Assembly: GCA_016808115.1 (NCBI GenBank) | Contig: JAEQBH010000193.1 | Span: forward strand, 6,138,001-6,202,000 | Source: Tetrastigma voinierianum | Lineage: Eukaryota > Streptophyta > Magnoliopsida > Vitales > Vitaceae | Direction of reading: 5' to 3' | DNA: 64,000 nt | Part shown: positions 1-11,279 of the stretch, one piece after another | Layout of the letters: every line of letters begins with the position of its first letter | How positions within the stretch are numbered: position 1 is the stretch's first letter | The notes under the pieces: model-generated | The model's database searches: none | Seen by the model: the letters and a program-made list of their open reading frames with translations, nothing else | Told to the model about the DNA's origin: nothing | Made by a program: the position numbers and the translations under genes

Positions 1-206
1 CATAGTATTGAAATGATTTGTTTGTATAAAAAGAATGCATACTATCTGTATTTTCACAAAAATGATTTGAATACCTTAATAGAATGTTAGCTGTTAGAAT
101 TAGGATTAAGGATAAATTGATATATATTAAGAATTCGAACAAAAGTACTGGCATACCTATTGCTTGTACTTGGAATGATTATCGATGAGTGTACACCAAC
201 CAGTAC

Positions 207-276
<70 letters not shown>

Positions 277-315
277 CCAGCTGGCCGGCGGGACCGTGTC
301 GATGATTCGTTATCC
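1..315 (+). mobile_element. Fragment of M-family long LTR (M3), plus orientation
   Basis: Read on the opposite strand, this matches the interior of solo LTR M1 (about 19300-19500). Shared stretches include the 'agaattaggattaaggataaattg' type block near 95-121, the 'gtgtacaccaac' word at 189-200 and a TA microsatellite in the same place. M1 and M2 lie in the minus orientation, so this copy is plus. It is cut on the left by the window edge and on the right by element F. No coding sequence is seen. The family's ends (TGTTACGCCC-like) resemble long LTRs of plant Ty3/Gypsy chromoviruses such as Tekay, but that assignment is an inference. Confidence 0.65.
213..272. repeat. (TA)n microsatellite
   Basis: About 30 uninterrupted TA units. 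The run lies inside the M3 LTR fragment at the same place where M1 has a mixed (AT)n(GT)n run (about 19308-19340), so it probably grew from a seed already in the LTR. Open frames coding for Tyr-Ile repeats here are artefacts. Confidence 0.95.
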
Positions 316-1757
316 TATTCTTTGCCTTTTTCTATATAGACTAAAAAGCCCTCAAATTAGTTTACCCAAAAGAGCCTTACACTTCTCTTGCATCCATAAT
401 AACTGGATAAATTTGCTTGATTAAATAACTTTTTCTTAATATTCTGATTTAAAAAAATAAGAAAAGAATTGAGTCTATGACCTTTGCAAGTGCAGGTCAT
501 ACAAGTTGTAAAATCGGAATGTAAGTCTAGGTATCATTCCCTGAAGTTGTAGCAGGTAAATATCAGCTTCTTTGACTACTAAATTTCCATACTATTTAGA
601 CTAAGAACACATAGTGAAAGGTTTATCTAAACTACAGAAAAAAAATAATTAAAGATCATAGACTATTGAATACTATCAAACTAAGATAAAATAAAGGTAA
701 ATGAGTAAAAATAAATTGCAACTATAAGAATGGATTGAATTAGTTTCCTGTGAGAAACGAAAAATATTAGTGAAATACAATGAAACAGTCAATTCCAACA
801 CTTAAAACACATTGCTCTGTTCTATGTATGGAATCTGGTTTTGTCCAAGATTTCCTAATTGTTGGAATTGGATTTCTCCATATTCACTGGTTGGATACCC
901 TTGCTTCTCTCGAAGACAATATCAAACCAGCTACACCTTCAAATTCTCTTGCCGTCGATTATTTTCTCTCTCAATGAAAACCGCACCCATTTCTATTGAC
1001 AGGACCTTTTGCGTCTTCTGATTTTTACTTAAAGTTTCTACCACTTAATTAGTAGTGGCTCATCCTCCAGATCTACAGGTTTTGTCCCTTTCCCATATAG
1101 ATCTATTATATAACACGGTTAGGAACTTGCTAGATTAAAATTGAATACGATTATTTATATTGTTAAATACACTGCCCTCCTTCCCAGTTACGAGGCGAAT
1201 GGGGGATTTATCAAGATAGCTCTCGGAAACTCGGCTTGATTCGTCAATGGTAGTCTAGCATACCGAGAAAAGAGCGGCTCTGACTCGAGAGATCGATCTT
1301 TGTCTGTGTGTCACGCGAGGCATCTTGGATGTGAGGCAAGATAAATTCCCCTCAACTGGTATTCGGTACTATTATTGGGAACTTATCAATTTCAAAAAAC
1401 GCGTACACCAAATAAGTAAAGCCCAGGCCCCAGGTGGTTCTCCATATTTGTGCGGGAAGGCATAGTAAATGTAAATCAAATCAATGTTTGCGCTTGGTCT
1501 GCATTGTAATTAAGAAATGGGTAATTTTCAGATCACGCACACCCACTATAATTGCAATAGCGAAGAAATGAATTCCACCAGATTTTTGGCAGTTTATGAA
1601 ATTTTCCAAATGATAATTCTAGAAAATAACATAAAAGAAATAAACCTTCAAAATAAGTAAGAAATAAATAAAAATCTCTTTTACAAACTATACCTTTGAA
1701 GTTCCTTTCCTTTCCCTTACGCGGGTGGTGAAGACGGAGATACTATTCTAAAAGTGT

Positions 1758-1766
1758 CTATTTATC
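1758..1766 (-). promoter_or_regulatory. TATA-like box of F LTR
   Basis: The minus strand reads GATAAATAG. It sits immediately downstream (in LTR sense) of the GTCGCGAC array. The same word occurs at the same place in the E LTR (49654-49662). Confidence 0.5.
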
Positions 1767-1825
1767 TTTGTCGAAAGAAGTGGGCTGGAATCCCCAAAGA
1801 AACCGGTGGGTCCCAAGCCGGCTGC

Positions 1826-2580
1826 TGTCGCGGGTCTTCGCGACCTCAGTTGATGTTGCGACATGGATTTCGTTCGTGATCGATCGCGCGACCTCTTTGT
1901 TTATTACAGCAATTTTCTTGCAATTACTTTGATCAATGGTCGCGACATTGTTTGTAGTATGACCTTATTTGCTGGGTTGAACATGGGTGTTGATGTCGGA
2001 GCTGGTTTGCATGCTTCAGCGACATCGTTGTCTGCCAGAGCTTGATGGTGACGGCGGGTTTAGTGCGACCACGCTACATTTTATATGATGATTTCATGTT
2101 GAAAAACTGATTTCTTGAGCCGATTGTGTTGGTGGTCTTTTATTACGGTTTCAATTTTATGTCGCGACCTTGGTGATGTCGCGACCTCATTTTTGCTACC
2201 CATTTATTTTCTTATATGGTACGCCTTCTCGGTTCTTTGTGCAACCAATTTCTTCTTGTCCGGTCGCGACCTCGCATGAGTGGAGCGACATAGATTCTGA
2301 TCCTAGTTTGCTTAAATGGGTGCCTTCAGCCAGTTTCTTAACGGCAAGGACTTTGGTTTTGCGGCTTAGGTTGACTCAGCCTCTATTTTTGTTGCAGCAA
2401 TCTTCCTGTTTTATGACATCAAAGTGGGTGTCGCGACATGATAGAGCCTTTCATTTCAAAGCTAGTTTGCAACCTTGTTCTCTGCAAAGACCTCTCTTGT
2501 GGCTTCTGTTGGCGGATCTAGCGACCTCAAAGTGGTGTCGCGACCTCGGTCATATTCTATTGGCGTCCGCGACATCGAGT
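1826..2580. repeat. U3 array of GTCGCGAC words (F LTR)
   Basis: The words GTCGCGACCTC and GTCGCGACATC and close variants recur at irregular spacing through this stretch. The core GTCGCGAC is an 8-bp perfect palindrome containing the NruI hexamer TCGCGA. Some copies show single transitions at CpG. Clean copies lie near 2162, 2176, 2428 and 2537. Spacing is variable, so this is not a simple tandem satellite. The 163-codon open frame on the plus strand (2170-2661) is a by-product of this composition. Confidence 0.85.
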
Positions 2581-2953
2581 GATGTCAGCGGCGAAAGATC
2601 CCCTTCTTTTGTATTTCCTTTAGTCTGGCCCACATTGCTATGCGCCAGCCTCTTTCTTTAAATTTTTGACTTCCAACGGCCCAGGTCTTCCGACAATTCT
2701 TTCAAAGTTGATTTTGGTGATGTTATTGACTTGGAAATGGCCGACAACTAAACTTATCGCGATTTCCGATTTTGATGACTTCGGCGGTGCATAATTTGGT
2801 CTCTCTTGGTTTTTGCTGAAATTTTGGCATCGCTTTGTATTTTCATAAAATTAAGTTTGGAAGTAAACTACATTTACGCATACAAATTACTTGATTGTAT
2901 CTTGCAATATACTCGAAAAATGGATTAAAAATCTAATGGTTTTGGACTCATCA

Positions 2954-3754
2954 AATTCCATGACTTAAAATTTTGCTTGTCCCAAGCAAGAAAAGAAAAA
3001 AAATTGTTTGTCCTCAAACAAATAAGATTAAAGGACATTTTCTGATTCATACCACAGTCTTTGTTCCACCTTAATGTCTGGAAATAAGAGATACCATCAT
3101 TATTTTAGAATTTCGGTTTAGTTCAAGAATAAGAAATGATACATATCACAAATTTAGGTGAAATAATGTATTTAAACGGTTTGTTAATGAGTACATTTTG
3201 ATGAAGCGTTGTTGTGCGGTCTTCCGTCCTTTTCATCTTCATATTTGAATTTAGTTAATCTTGCAGGAGTTTTCTTAGAAATTTGTTTACTTGAAAGTCC
3301 ATAGGCTTGTTTTCATATTGATCTCAGCTAATGTGGGTAAATTCAACCTTGAATCAATCAAGTCTTTCGAGGCTTGTAATGTTGGGCACAAATAATTGGG
3401 TAGATAATGGAAAAAATTTAAGTTACCAATCACCCAGTTTCCCACCTTTACTTTGTACTTGTTGCCTTGACTTTCCATTTTTCTTCCTTGCCTTGTTGAT
3501 TCTCCTCCAATCTTGGCACGATTCATCTTTTGAATTCTTTTTATGGAATTCAATTTCCATATGCAATTTATTAGGCTAGTTCCTTTGTTCTTGAACTCTT
3601 TTGGCACTGTTTTTCCTAAGGTTGGGAATAGTGCAATGTTTTGTCTTCTTAGGCTTTCCTATCTCATACCCAGAAAGGAACGTTGAAATTTGAAACTCCC
3701 ATACCGGTTAGGTATTAGGTGCTGAGTGTTAAAACACCCCTCTGACTTAATTGT
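2954..3754 (-). other. F 3' internal region (polypurine side to break)
   Basis: Directly inside F's 3' LTR. It starts with a degenerate purine-rich tract on the minus strand and runs collinear with 27862-28620 of B and 50828-51640 of E: the 'ttgtttgtcctcaaacaa' block at about 3004-3021, then the third-ORF remnant, then 'ggtgctgagtgttaaaacac' at 3718-3737. It stops at 3754, where the G-family LTR of H begins. In B and E the sequence continues past this point, which marks 3754 as an insertion or recombination junction. Confidence 0.7.
3287..3607 (-). pseudogene. Third-ORF remnant downstream of pol (F)
   Basis: An open frame of 106 codons. Its C-terminal half contains NFFHYLPNYLCPTLQASKDL and ends EINMKTSLWTFK. 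The same layout is found in E (51150-51422: FFHYLPNYLSPTLQSQK, then EINMKTSIWDF) and, more decayed, in B. It lies between pol and the 3' LTR, where Athila-type elements often carry an env-like ORF. I see no signal peptide or membrane segment, so an envelope role cannot be claimed. The start codon is the first Met and may not be the true start; the 5' part is lysine- and arginine-rich. Confidence 0.55.
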
Positions 3755-4577
3755 TGATTCGTACTGCGGTGGGGTGATTTGGAATCAACAAAATTTGTTT
3801 CTACACCACTCCTGTACGTAGTCAAGCTCTCTGCGAGCGGTCTAGGGTCGGTGCGGGGGTTGGGTTTCATCCCCACGAATGATTCATTATCATGATTAAA
3901 GTAATGGTAATTTTGTTTGGATTTTTCGATTTGCATTATGTAGGTGTTGGTGTCACTTAACCGCGAGATAGTTTAAAATGGTGTAGAAATAAGACCTTGA
4001 AGCTTGGGTCACTAGCTTGATAAAATGGGGTTAATAAGGTGTCCTCAGTTATTTCCTCGCGTACCCAGGGCAAATGATAGTCACACTTAGCCAAAACCGG
4101 ATCTTTGTTTAGCTTTGGAAACTAACCCTTAAGCCTTTCCTATTTGAGTCAAAACCTTCTTTGCAGGCATTTTAATGTTCCACAGTTTGAAGAATGCATG
4201 TTTAACCTAATTTGAGGGCTCAAGTAAGTGACATCTAAAGAATGTCAATGTAAAGACTAAGTGAAGATGCCCGAACCACAAAGCGCATTAAAGTATTGAC
4301 CAAAGGAAAGACTAAACCCTAGTTTGGAAGAGTTTGGAATAATAAATCCGGTACCTATTTCATTTAAAGCGAGGACCACCTCTGAGCCATTCTTGACCCT
4401 AGCAGCCTCCTCTTTGCTGGGTTTTGAGGCTTGACATCCCTTGAGTTGTCATCCTCAAAGATTGGTGTTTGACGGTAAAGAAAATGAGAAGAGAGAAGGA
4501 GAAAAGTAAACCTAAAACCAAAAGCTACGTGAATGGATACTTTAATGAAAAGTTAGGGTTACAAAAGTTTATAAGGT

Positions 4578-4590
4578 GGCTTATATAGCC
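4578..4590 (-). promoter_or_regulatory. TATA box of H 3' LTR
   Basis: The minus strand reads GGCTATATAAGCC. It is conserved at 14705-14718 and, less well, in the other G-family LTRs. The palindrome array lies just upstream of it. Confidence 0.65.
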
Positions 4591-4711
4591 ATGTACAAGA
4601 TGTGTGATAAAAATACCGAAAATATATGATTCTGATAGGAATGACAGAATTACGAGGTCGTTTGGAACAAAACAGGGGGACAAATTTCATTTATCTTGGT
4701 AATCTGAAACA

Positions 4712-4790
4712 AGCGAAAATTCAAATTTTCGCTATGCCTGACTCGCTATGATAGCGAACCTATGACGAAATTTGCTATCATAGCGAAAAA
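4712..4790. repeat. Palindrome array in U3 (H 3' LTR)
   Basis: Repeated forms of TTTCGCTATSATAGCGAAA, a 9+1+9 inverted repeat. The clearest copies here are 'tcgctatgatagcga' (about 4743-4757) and 'tttgctatcatagcgaaa' (about 4770-4787). The array is about 130 bp upstream of the TATA box in LTR sense. Confidence 0.85.
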
Positions 4791-5100
4791 GCGTGCCTGC
4801 TTGAGTGGGATTGAATTTTGCTGAATTCAAGTACCTGCGCAATCCTTACGAAATTTACAATACATATGAAAAGTTTACTCTCTTGCATCCTCTGCATCCT
4901 CCTGCGTCGGTTCAACCTCCATTTCTTCAATTCCACTTAACGATTTCTTCTTCGACAGTGAAATGTTGCGAAATTCGAACATATCTGTCGGCTGCTTTCG
5001 GCCAAGCTTGATGATGGCGAGGTTCCTGGCTGCAAAATTACCAAAAATCAAACTCGGCTCGTTAGTACTAAGCGCGGACGCACATATCAATTGGCTTAAT

Positions 5101-5760
5101 ATCTTTGGCGGGGTTTGAGCGCTCCAGTGTTGAGGTTCCCTTCTTCTCTTCACCGTCAACAAGGTAGAATTTCTATTTTCTTTCTCGGCACCCAACGCGC
5201 TAAACATTAAATTACAACTACTCTACAGCTCATTACTGGGTTTCCACATCTTGCACTTTCTCATTAGCGTATTTCTTAAAATTGTATCTATTATGCATAC
5301 TTCTTAGCGATCGTCTTCCCTTTGGTTGCATATACATATAAATGGAAGATGTTGAGTTCCTAAGGTCATATTCCCACAGTGAGTTGCATAACCCCATTTA
5401 CGGCAATTTATAATGGCATTCGACGTAGCCAGGCCTTCCCAATATGATAGGGTGAGTTGGCCCCATTACAATCATTTCTGTGTCAGTACGACCAAAATCC
5501 ACTTTGGATGGTAAATTTGTCCACTTGTATTAGAACATCCTCAATGGTCCTTTGGTGTTCCCAATAGACCTACTCCCGGCTAGAGACGATTGTGGAAGTG
5601 GGCTTGGTTCTCTCCCAAACCAATTTGCTTGGCCCTTAGGTGTGCAGTAGGTTCCACACACTAGCTCCACGAGTCTAATAGTGCTTTTTCTACACTAATG
5701 CCTCACGTGTGGCATTGCAGGACTCTGGGTTCTTATATTTCACTGAGTCTTGCACTCAAT
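5101..5760 (-). pseudogene. Decayed aspartic protease region of H
   Basis: Minus-strand frames read IEDVLIQVDKF (about 5550-5520), then an HPIILGRP-like motif (about 5460-5425). These are the C-terminal landmarks of retroviral-type protease in Athila/Tat polyproteins. They are followed by a decayed 'RNG.M.L.FGNMTLE' region. Frames change several times and stops are present; the DTGA/DLGAS active-site motif is not visible. This subtype differs from the protease of A (43541-44210), which continues 'DVQQGELKLRVQDDEV' instead. No reverse transcriptase, RNase H or integrase of H is present between here and the LTR at 3755-5100. Confidence 0.55.
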
Positions 5761-7712
5761 ATTAGCACTCACTTGCTCGGTCAAAAGGCCTTTTTATTCC
5801 GTTGAAGCCTCTTTTTACCGTCAATAAGTCCTTAAAATTTTTTGCATATGTGGGGACTTACGATCATGTCGAAGAGGAATGTTAACTCACTTGTCGTAAT
5901 ACCTCTGGAAATTTCAGTTTGGTTAACTGAATTTTCTTTAGTTCTGTGAAATGAGGGAGTGCAGATACCTCTTTACTTTCTTTGTTTATTCTTCCTCTGG
6001 CGGATGCGACCTCTTGTGGGGCGCATCTTGGTTAGTGTTAGATTCTTGATCTCGATTCTTTACCACTTCTCAAAGTCACTATTGCTTTGGCTACATCAGC
6101 CAATTCTTGCATTTGGATCAGCGTTTGAGCCTATTTCATGCACTCATAGGGTTTCTTTGTAATACGGGAAGGAAATTTCCACCGAACTTCTCTTCTTTGG
6201 TTGAACTTGGAAATCTAATTGCATCTTGTCCAATTTCTTGTTGAGTGGGTTCATTTGCCTCAATTTTCTTATTAGTTTGAATTTCAACACCTTTGTTTCC
6301 TCAAGCGTTCCTACCACTTTGCTTGTGAATTGCACCTTTCGACGGGAGAGAAGAAGGTGGGCTCTTCTTCTTTGTCTCTTTGAAAGTAGAACCAAAGCTA
6401 TGCGCGCTTTGTGCTCCTAGGGGCATATAGGGGGCTTCTTCCATGATGAGTTTGGATGATTCCTCAATTGAGTTATCGGTGTTTGCCATAAAGGAGGCAT
6501 TTGTAGGTGGCTTATTTTGACCCAAGACAGGCGTACTCTTGCATTAATCCACGAAGAAATATTTGGGCCAGTGCTCCATAGGGTGGCTATTTGGTGACGA
6601 ACAAAGCGAAGTACGAATCACGGAGCAATTCATTTCATGCTGCTTACCTTCATCGCTGATTTCTCATTTCAAGCTCTTAACCTTGGTCAGTGGTCGGTTG
6701 CAGCCGTCTCGGAGTGTCTTCGGAGAAAGTGCATAGGTCATCCTTTGGTGCGATTGAAGGCCTCATTCTCACCTTCCCTTGGATTCGGTTCATCCCATAC
6801 CTTAGGGTTTCGGCCATAGTTTCAAAAAGTCCATGGCCTCATGCGGGTTCTTGCTCGAAAGTCCCCTCCACACATGGTTTCGACGGTTGCCTTCATAGGA
6901 GACATACCATCATAGAAATGATTCACGCATCCATGTATCAAAACCGCATGAATTGTGGACTGATGGTCTCCATGAACTCTCTCAACAACACTTGATAAAA
7001 CTTCTGATATGTGGTAGTAGAGTAGTGTGGTTGCCTCTTCAAGCTAGTTGGTCTTTGTTGTATGCCCGAAGAATTTCTTCAAAAATTGACTTGAAGGTGA
7101 CCCAATTTCTAATTGTTGTTCTCGGCCTCGATGGGTGCAGGCATATTTTGGCTTGTCCTTGAAGGGGTTAATCGATGCCTTTGCTTCAACAAATCCATAT
7201 CGATTACACCCTCCTTAAAAGTTACTTGCATGCTTCCTCAAATCCGGAAGATGTTATGGATTTCATTTTCCACTTCGCCTTGAAAAGTTGGGAGTAGGGC
7301 ACGGATGGGTCTTTGCGCCACATCACAAGCGGGTGGGTATGATCACGGGAAGGAGCGCTAACTCTAGGAGGGTGTGGTATTGACTGCGTTGGATTCATAA
7401 GAATTTACTTCTTGGCTTTGTTGTTCCTGTAGAGGATCCATTTGCTCAACATGCTGCGAGGCTTCACAGCTTTGCTCAATTGGGTGCACTTGCTCTTTGC
7501 GATCTACCCGGTGTATTCCTCTATCAGTGATGCATAAGCACTTGTGACACAAAAAGAGAGACAAAGCAAGGAACTATCTGGCTTGCAAAAAAGATTAGTA
7601 TTGTGATAATAATAAAATATTTGTTATGATAACAAGCGCACAAACGATGACTACTAAGTAAAAAAACTTTATATTCGCGATAGAAATTCAAAAAGAAAGG
7701 GTTAAAGGTCAC
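5761..7712 (-). pseudogene. gag remnant of H
   Basis: Disrupted frames on the minus strand. The best landmark is near 6890-6815, where frames read WRGLSSKNPHEAMDFLE..AETLRYG, the 'GG.F..K...EA.DF.E.MAE' block of Athila-type Gag. Upstream, FYQVL-RELMETISPQF (about 6998-6950) fits the conserved 'FY.GL' segment. A 66-codon Gln-rich frame at 7364-7564 may be near the N-terminus. 5761-6140 holds no recognisable motif and is taken as gag-protease linker. The region ends at 7707, where element G is inserted; 7708-7712 is its target duplication GTCAC. Confidence 0.55.
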
Positions 7713-9134
7713 TGATTCGTGCCACATTAGGGTGATCCGAATCAACAGGGTTTATATCCTAAGTTCCTCCTACGAAAATGGCAAAGCTCTCTACTGATAT
7801 AATAGTGGTCTAGGAATTCGAACGCAGGAATTAGGTTTTCTTACGTCTGGAAGAATAGTTTAAATTATGAGTCAAAAATGGTGAATTTGGTTTGGATTTT
7901 AAGGTGGGTGATAAAAAGCGGGGAGGTTGGTAGTTTACAGAAGCAGAAGAAACAAAATAGAAAAAAATAAGAAAAAGAACTCCTTGAAGCATTGAACTCT
8001 TGGTTTTAGGTCTAAGGCAGCGAAGTCGGGTTCATTTCTCGTGTGCTGGAGGATGACATATAGTCATCTCGGGCGGATCTTCATTTAGCTTTAAAAACTA
8101 AGCCTAATAATTTTCCTTTGATGAAAGCATTTATTTAGCATTTATGGTTCCTACGAGTGAAAATCTATCACCTTGACCTACCTCATTTGAAACCGTGAGC
8201 AACTAATGGATATCCGGTGTGCAAAGCTAGAATACACTGAACTAAAAGCTTGCCAAGTATTGGCCAAAGTACATATCAAAGATTTAAGCCTAGAGTTAGA
8301 GATTTGAGACGCAAATGTCAAAACCTCGCTGCGTAAACGGGAACCACCGACCTTAGGATCCTGTACTCTTCACTTCAAGGAGGAAATGGTTTTGCTTGCC
8401 TCCAAGTTGTCACATCCTTGGAAGTGTTTGGCAATAAGAAAATGAGAGAAAGAGGAGAAAGAGAGAGAGAAAATGAGGCCAGAACAGGGCCGTGATATTT
8501 CCTTCAAAATCAAAACTTAGGTGTGATGTTTTACAATGGCTTATAGCCTTACAAACATGTGAAATACAAAATAACTTAAGCTGTTTGAGAATAATTACGG
8601 TGAGGGTAGAAATGGAAAAACAAAGCAGTCGTTTGGATCGCAAAAAACAAAGCGAGAAAATTTCGCTATACGAATTTTCGCTATGATGTGGTCGCTATCA
8701 AAATTCGCTATGAAGTCGCGAGAAATTTGGCTATCATAGTGAAAGTGAAATTTTGCTATGCTGCGATAATTTTCGCTATGATAGCGAAAATTCCTGCGTA
8801 GCGAAATTTTGCGGCCTTTGTTCGACTTTGTTCCATTGCTCCTGCTCTTTGTTCCTACGCATTATTCATTTCTTCTTCTGATATTCTTCACATTTCAGGC
8901 TTCTTTGATTGATGAGAAAACCATAGAGTGTTAAAATCAAGCTTTGTTGTTATGATTGGGTTGACCACAGTGATTTGGCCAATTCCTGCAAAAAACTACA
9001 AAAGCATTACTCGAATGCGTCGAAGTGCCGTGGGACCGAACATGTCAATTGGGTTAATTATAATTAGTACACAAAAGCTCAAAACCTATTAAGAGAAATG
9101 GGACTGAAAATAGCACTTTTTGGGCACTAAATCA
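7713..9134 (-). repeat. 3' LTR of element G
   Basis: 1422 bp. Begins TGATTCGTGCC and ends GGGCACTAAATCA on the plus strand; in sense it starts TGATTTAGTGCCC. It is collinear with 12482-13778. A TATA-like word lies at about 8538-8549 (minus) and the palindrome array at 8653-8812. Confidence 0.85.
8653..8812. repeat. Palindrome array in U3 (G 3' LTR)
   Basis: Half-sites and whole copies of TTTCGCTATSATAGCGAAA, for example 'ttttcgctatgatagcgaaaa' near 8770-8790. It lies directly upstream of the TATA-like box in LTR sense. Confidence 0.85.
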
Positions 9135-9144
9135 CCCCAACTTT
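9135..9144 (-). other. Polypurine tract of element G
   Basis: AAAGTTGGGG on the minus strand, immediately before the 3' LTR start TGATTTAG. This is the expected plus-strand priming site of an LTR retrotransposon. Confidence 0.8.
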
Positions 9145-10639
9145 AGTCCATATGTGTGAAAGAAAGAAAAGAAAGAAAGAGCCTCTGATGATGATAGCAA
9201 ATATGTTCACAAGAATTATATTCAAGGTTGAATGAGTAATGCCTAGCCTAAGTAGAATCATCAAAGCCTTGCCTAATAACTATCCTGCAGAGAATGAATG
9301 CATTACAAGAGGTGGTATCAAAGGCCTCCATCTCGGTGAATCAACCGGGGAACTTCCACTAAATCTATTTGTTTGATCCAACTCTCAGCAATAAATTTGT
9401 CAAACTACACTCCCCCAGCCTTCTAAGCTACTACCCGGCCCTAGCATACTTCTTAGCCCTACGGCGTCGGGACCGACCCTTATTCCCACAATTCTTTTGC
9501 GTTGTAGGGTTTCAATCTGAAATCGGCCTCCACCGCAAAAGTCATATATGGCAGGGATCTGCATTAGCTCAATATGGAAGCTTGGAAGATTTTCCGAGTC
9601 ATGGGATCTTTCCGCTAACAAGGCTCTTCGGGTTTCACCCGGGACTGAATGATTTTGAGACTCCAGCACCTGGCTTGCTAAACTCTTTACCATCCCACCG
9701 TGTAGGAGGAACACTAAGTCGTGATCCCGACCCGAGGTTTAGGGCAGGGGCTTTAAAGGCTTCGCCATACCCCTCGGTAGTGTATATATACTTTTTCGGG
9801 TTTCAAGGCAAGCGTTGCAATTTCTTCTTTTTCTTTTCTTATTTTCTTTTTATTTTGGAAGACACATTGACCTTCTATTCATGGGGGTCATAACTTTATT
9901 AAGGAATTGGTCAAACTATGGTAGGTTATTACTGCAAGGCTTAGGAGGCTAGGCAATTTTGAGGTTAATGAAGAAACGTGTTTGCTGTGTGTGGTTAGCT
10001 AATTGGAAGAAAAGTTCGAAACAACAAGAGTTCAAGCTGATCATCCACTCATTGAGCATGGAACCAATCTAACATCAATAGAATTGAATGAAGTTTCAAT
10101 TTTTTCAAACTATAGGCTAAGCAAACACACAAGAGTTTTGGTTGCAAAGTGGGTCTAAATTTTGAAAAGTAAGTTGTATAGTATAACGACTTTATAGAAG
10201 GAACCCAGCAAGCCACTGAACATCACAAAATGGAAACACTCAAAATAAATAACAAAAACATAAAAAAAGCCACTTCCTTCGCTAACTCACCCCATTAAAC
10301 ATCTCGAGTGTAAAGGAAATAGGGCTTGGATTGGAAATTTGGGAGAAGTGTGTTACCTCATGATGAGATCTGATATGTTTTTGTGATAGAAGAATCGCAA
10401 GCTTTCCATGACACCTTATTCCTCGGGTTGGAGAAAACTGGAAATGAACAAGTTAGAAGAAGAAAAGAGAGAAAAAAAGTGCCCAGTTGGAGCATTTTGA
10501 AATATTCACCTTCATAAAAATTTTAAAATGTTTATTTCTAGATATTTATGGATTCTACCTCTAAGCACCAGCGGTGCCAAAATGCCTAAAGCGGGTTCGG
10601 ATGAAAGCGTTATGAAGCGAAACAAAATCAAGAGGCAAA
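9145..10639 (-). other. 3' non-coding region of element G
   Basis: Contains no recognised domain. A pyrimidine-rich run of T and C lies at about 9825-9862, roughly 690 bp inside the LTR; similar runs occur at comparable distance in K (61870-61930) and A (16265-16305), so the three 3' regions appear related. The 174-codon plus-strand frame at 9369-9893 and the 104-codon minus-strand frame at 9400-9714 overlap each other, match nothing I recognise and have no counterpart I can follow in K, so I treat them as chance. Confidence 0.5.
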
Positions 10640-10821
10640 ATAGTGGGGCATAGCGAAAATTTTTCGCTATCATAGCGAAAAGTCGCTATGATAGCGAAAA
10701 TTGACATAATTGTATGCGAAATTCGCTATCCCGAATTTTTTAAATAAAAATAAAAATAATAAATGAATAAAATTTTTTATTTTTATTTTTAATATAAAAT
10801 AATAAAAAGTATATATAAATT

Positions 10822-10873
<52 letters not shown>

Positions 10874-10990
10874 AAGTAATAATAATAAAATAAAAAAAAC
10901 AACAGCGTATTTGCCCACCTCTTATTACCTTGTTTGTATGCATTGCGGGGGCAGTACATATTTTGCTATCATAGCGAAATTTCGCTGATG
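10640..10990. repeat. Extra palindrome cluster and TA run inside G
   Basis: Copies of TTTCGCTATSATAGCGAAA at about 10658-10700 and 10964-10985, separated by AT-rich DNA with a (TA)n run at about 10830-10871. Elsewhere this motif is confined to U3 of G-family LTRs, so this is probably a fragment of another LTR captured in the interior, or an internal duplication. Confidence 0.6.
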
Positions 10991-11279
10991 TATCCTGTGT
11001 TTTCACTGTGGTTGAGAATTTGGCTATGATGCAGTACTCCTCCTCCTCATTGTTGTTGCTCCCATTTTCTTCCAATCAGGCTTAAAAATTTGCACACAAG
11101 GCGCAAAGTGTCTGAAAAATTAAGAAAAAATTGCAAGTAGAAAAACAAGCTAGAAGCAGTGCTTAAAATTAGACAAAATCTAAGAAGAAAAATTAAAGAA
11201 ATCAAAATAAACATGATATAAAATGAAATAAAACAAGAAAATTAAAACAACAAATTGGGGGACGTTTCCCTAAACGGTC

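Larger units (their letters stand above)
316..2953 (-). mobile_element. 3' LTR of Athila-like element F
   Basis: About 2.64 kb and collinear with the LTRs of B, D and E. On the minus strand it starts TGATGAGTCCAAAACC at 2953. Its far end near 316 carries the family's 'ctttttctatatagact' block (about 325-341), seen also at the end of the D and E LTRs. The internal region lies to the right, so this is the 3' LTR, and the left flank is M3 LTR sequence, not a primer-binding site. It carries a GTCGCGAC array in U3 and a TATA-like box. The left boundary is uncertain by a few bases because the terminal CA (TG on the plus strand) is not clean. No target duplication could be checked, because the other end of F is not in the window. 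Confidence 0.8.
3755..5100 (-). repeat. Truncated 3' LTR of element H (G family)
   Basis: Begins TGATTCGT at 3755 and follows the G-family LTR (compare 13862-15347): the 'ggaatcaacaaaatttg' block, the 'cctttgagttgtcatcctca'-like block, the TATA box and the palindrome array. It stops near 5100 in 'ggacgcacatatcaattgg'; the last ~240 bp of the family LTR, including the terminus and the polypurine tract, are missing. It abuts protease-like sequence, so a deletion removed the end of the LTR together with most of pol. The five bases before it are ATTGT; no matching copy was found at 15348. Confidence 0.75.

Noticed and set aside
1826..2580. Array as a possible CRISPR or centromeric satellite
   Set aside because: Words are about 11 bp with irregular spacing and no unique fixed-length spacers, and they sit in a fixed place in LTR U3. 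The genome is plant nuclear.
2170..2661. 163-codon plus-strand open frame
   Set aside because: It lies wholly inside the GTCGCGAC array and flanks in the F LTR, antisense to the element; the equivalent regions of B, D and E have no such frame.
9369..9893. 174-codon plus-strand frame in element G
   Set aside because: It overlaps a 104-codon frame on the other strand, matches no family, lies in the 3' non-coding region and is not followable in K.
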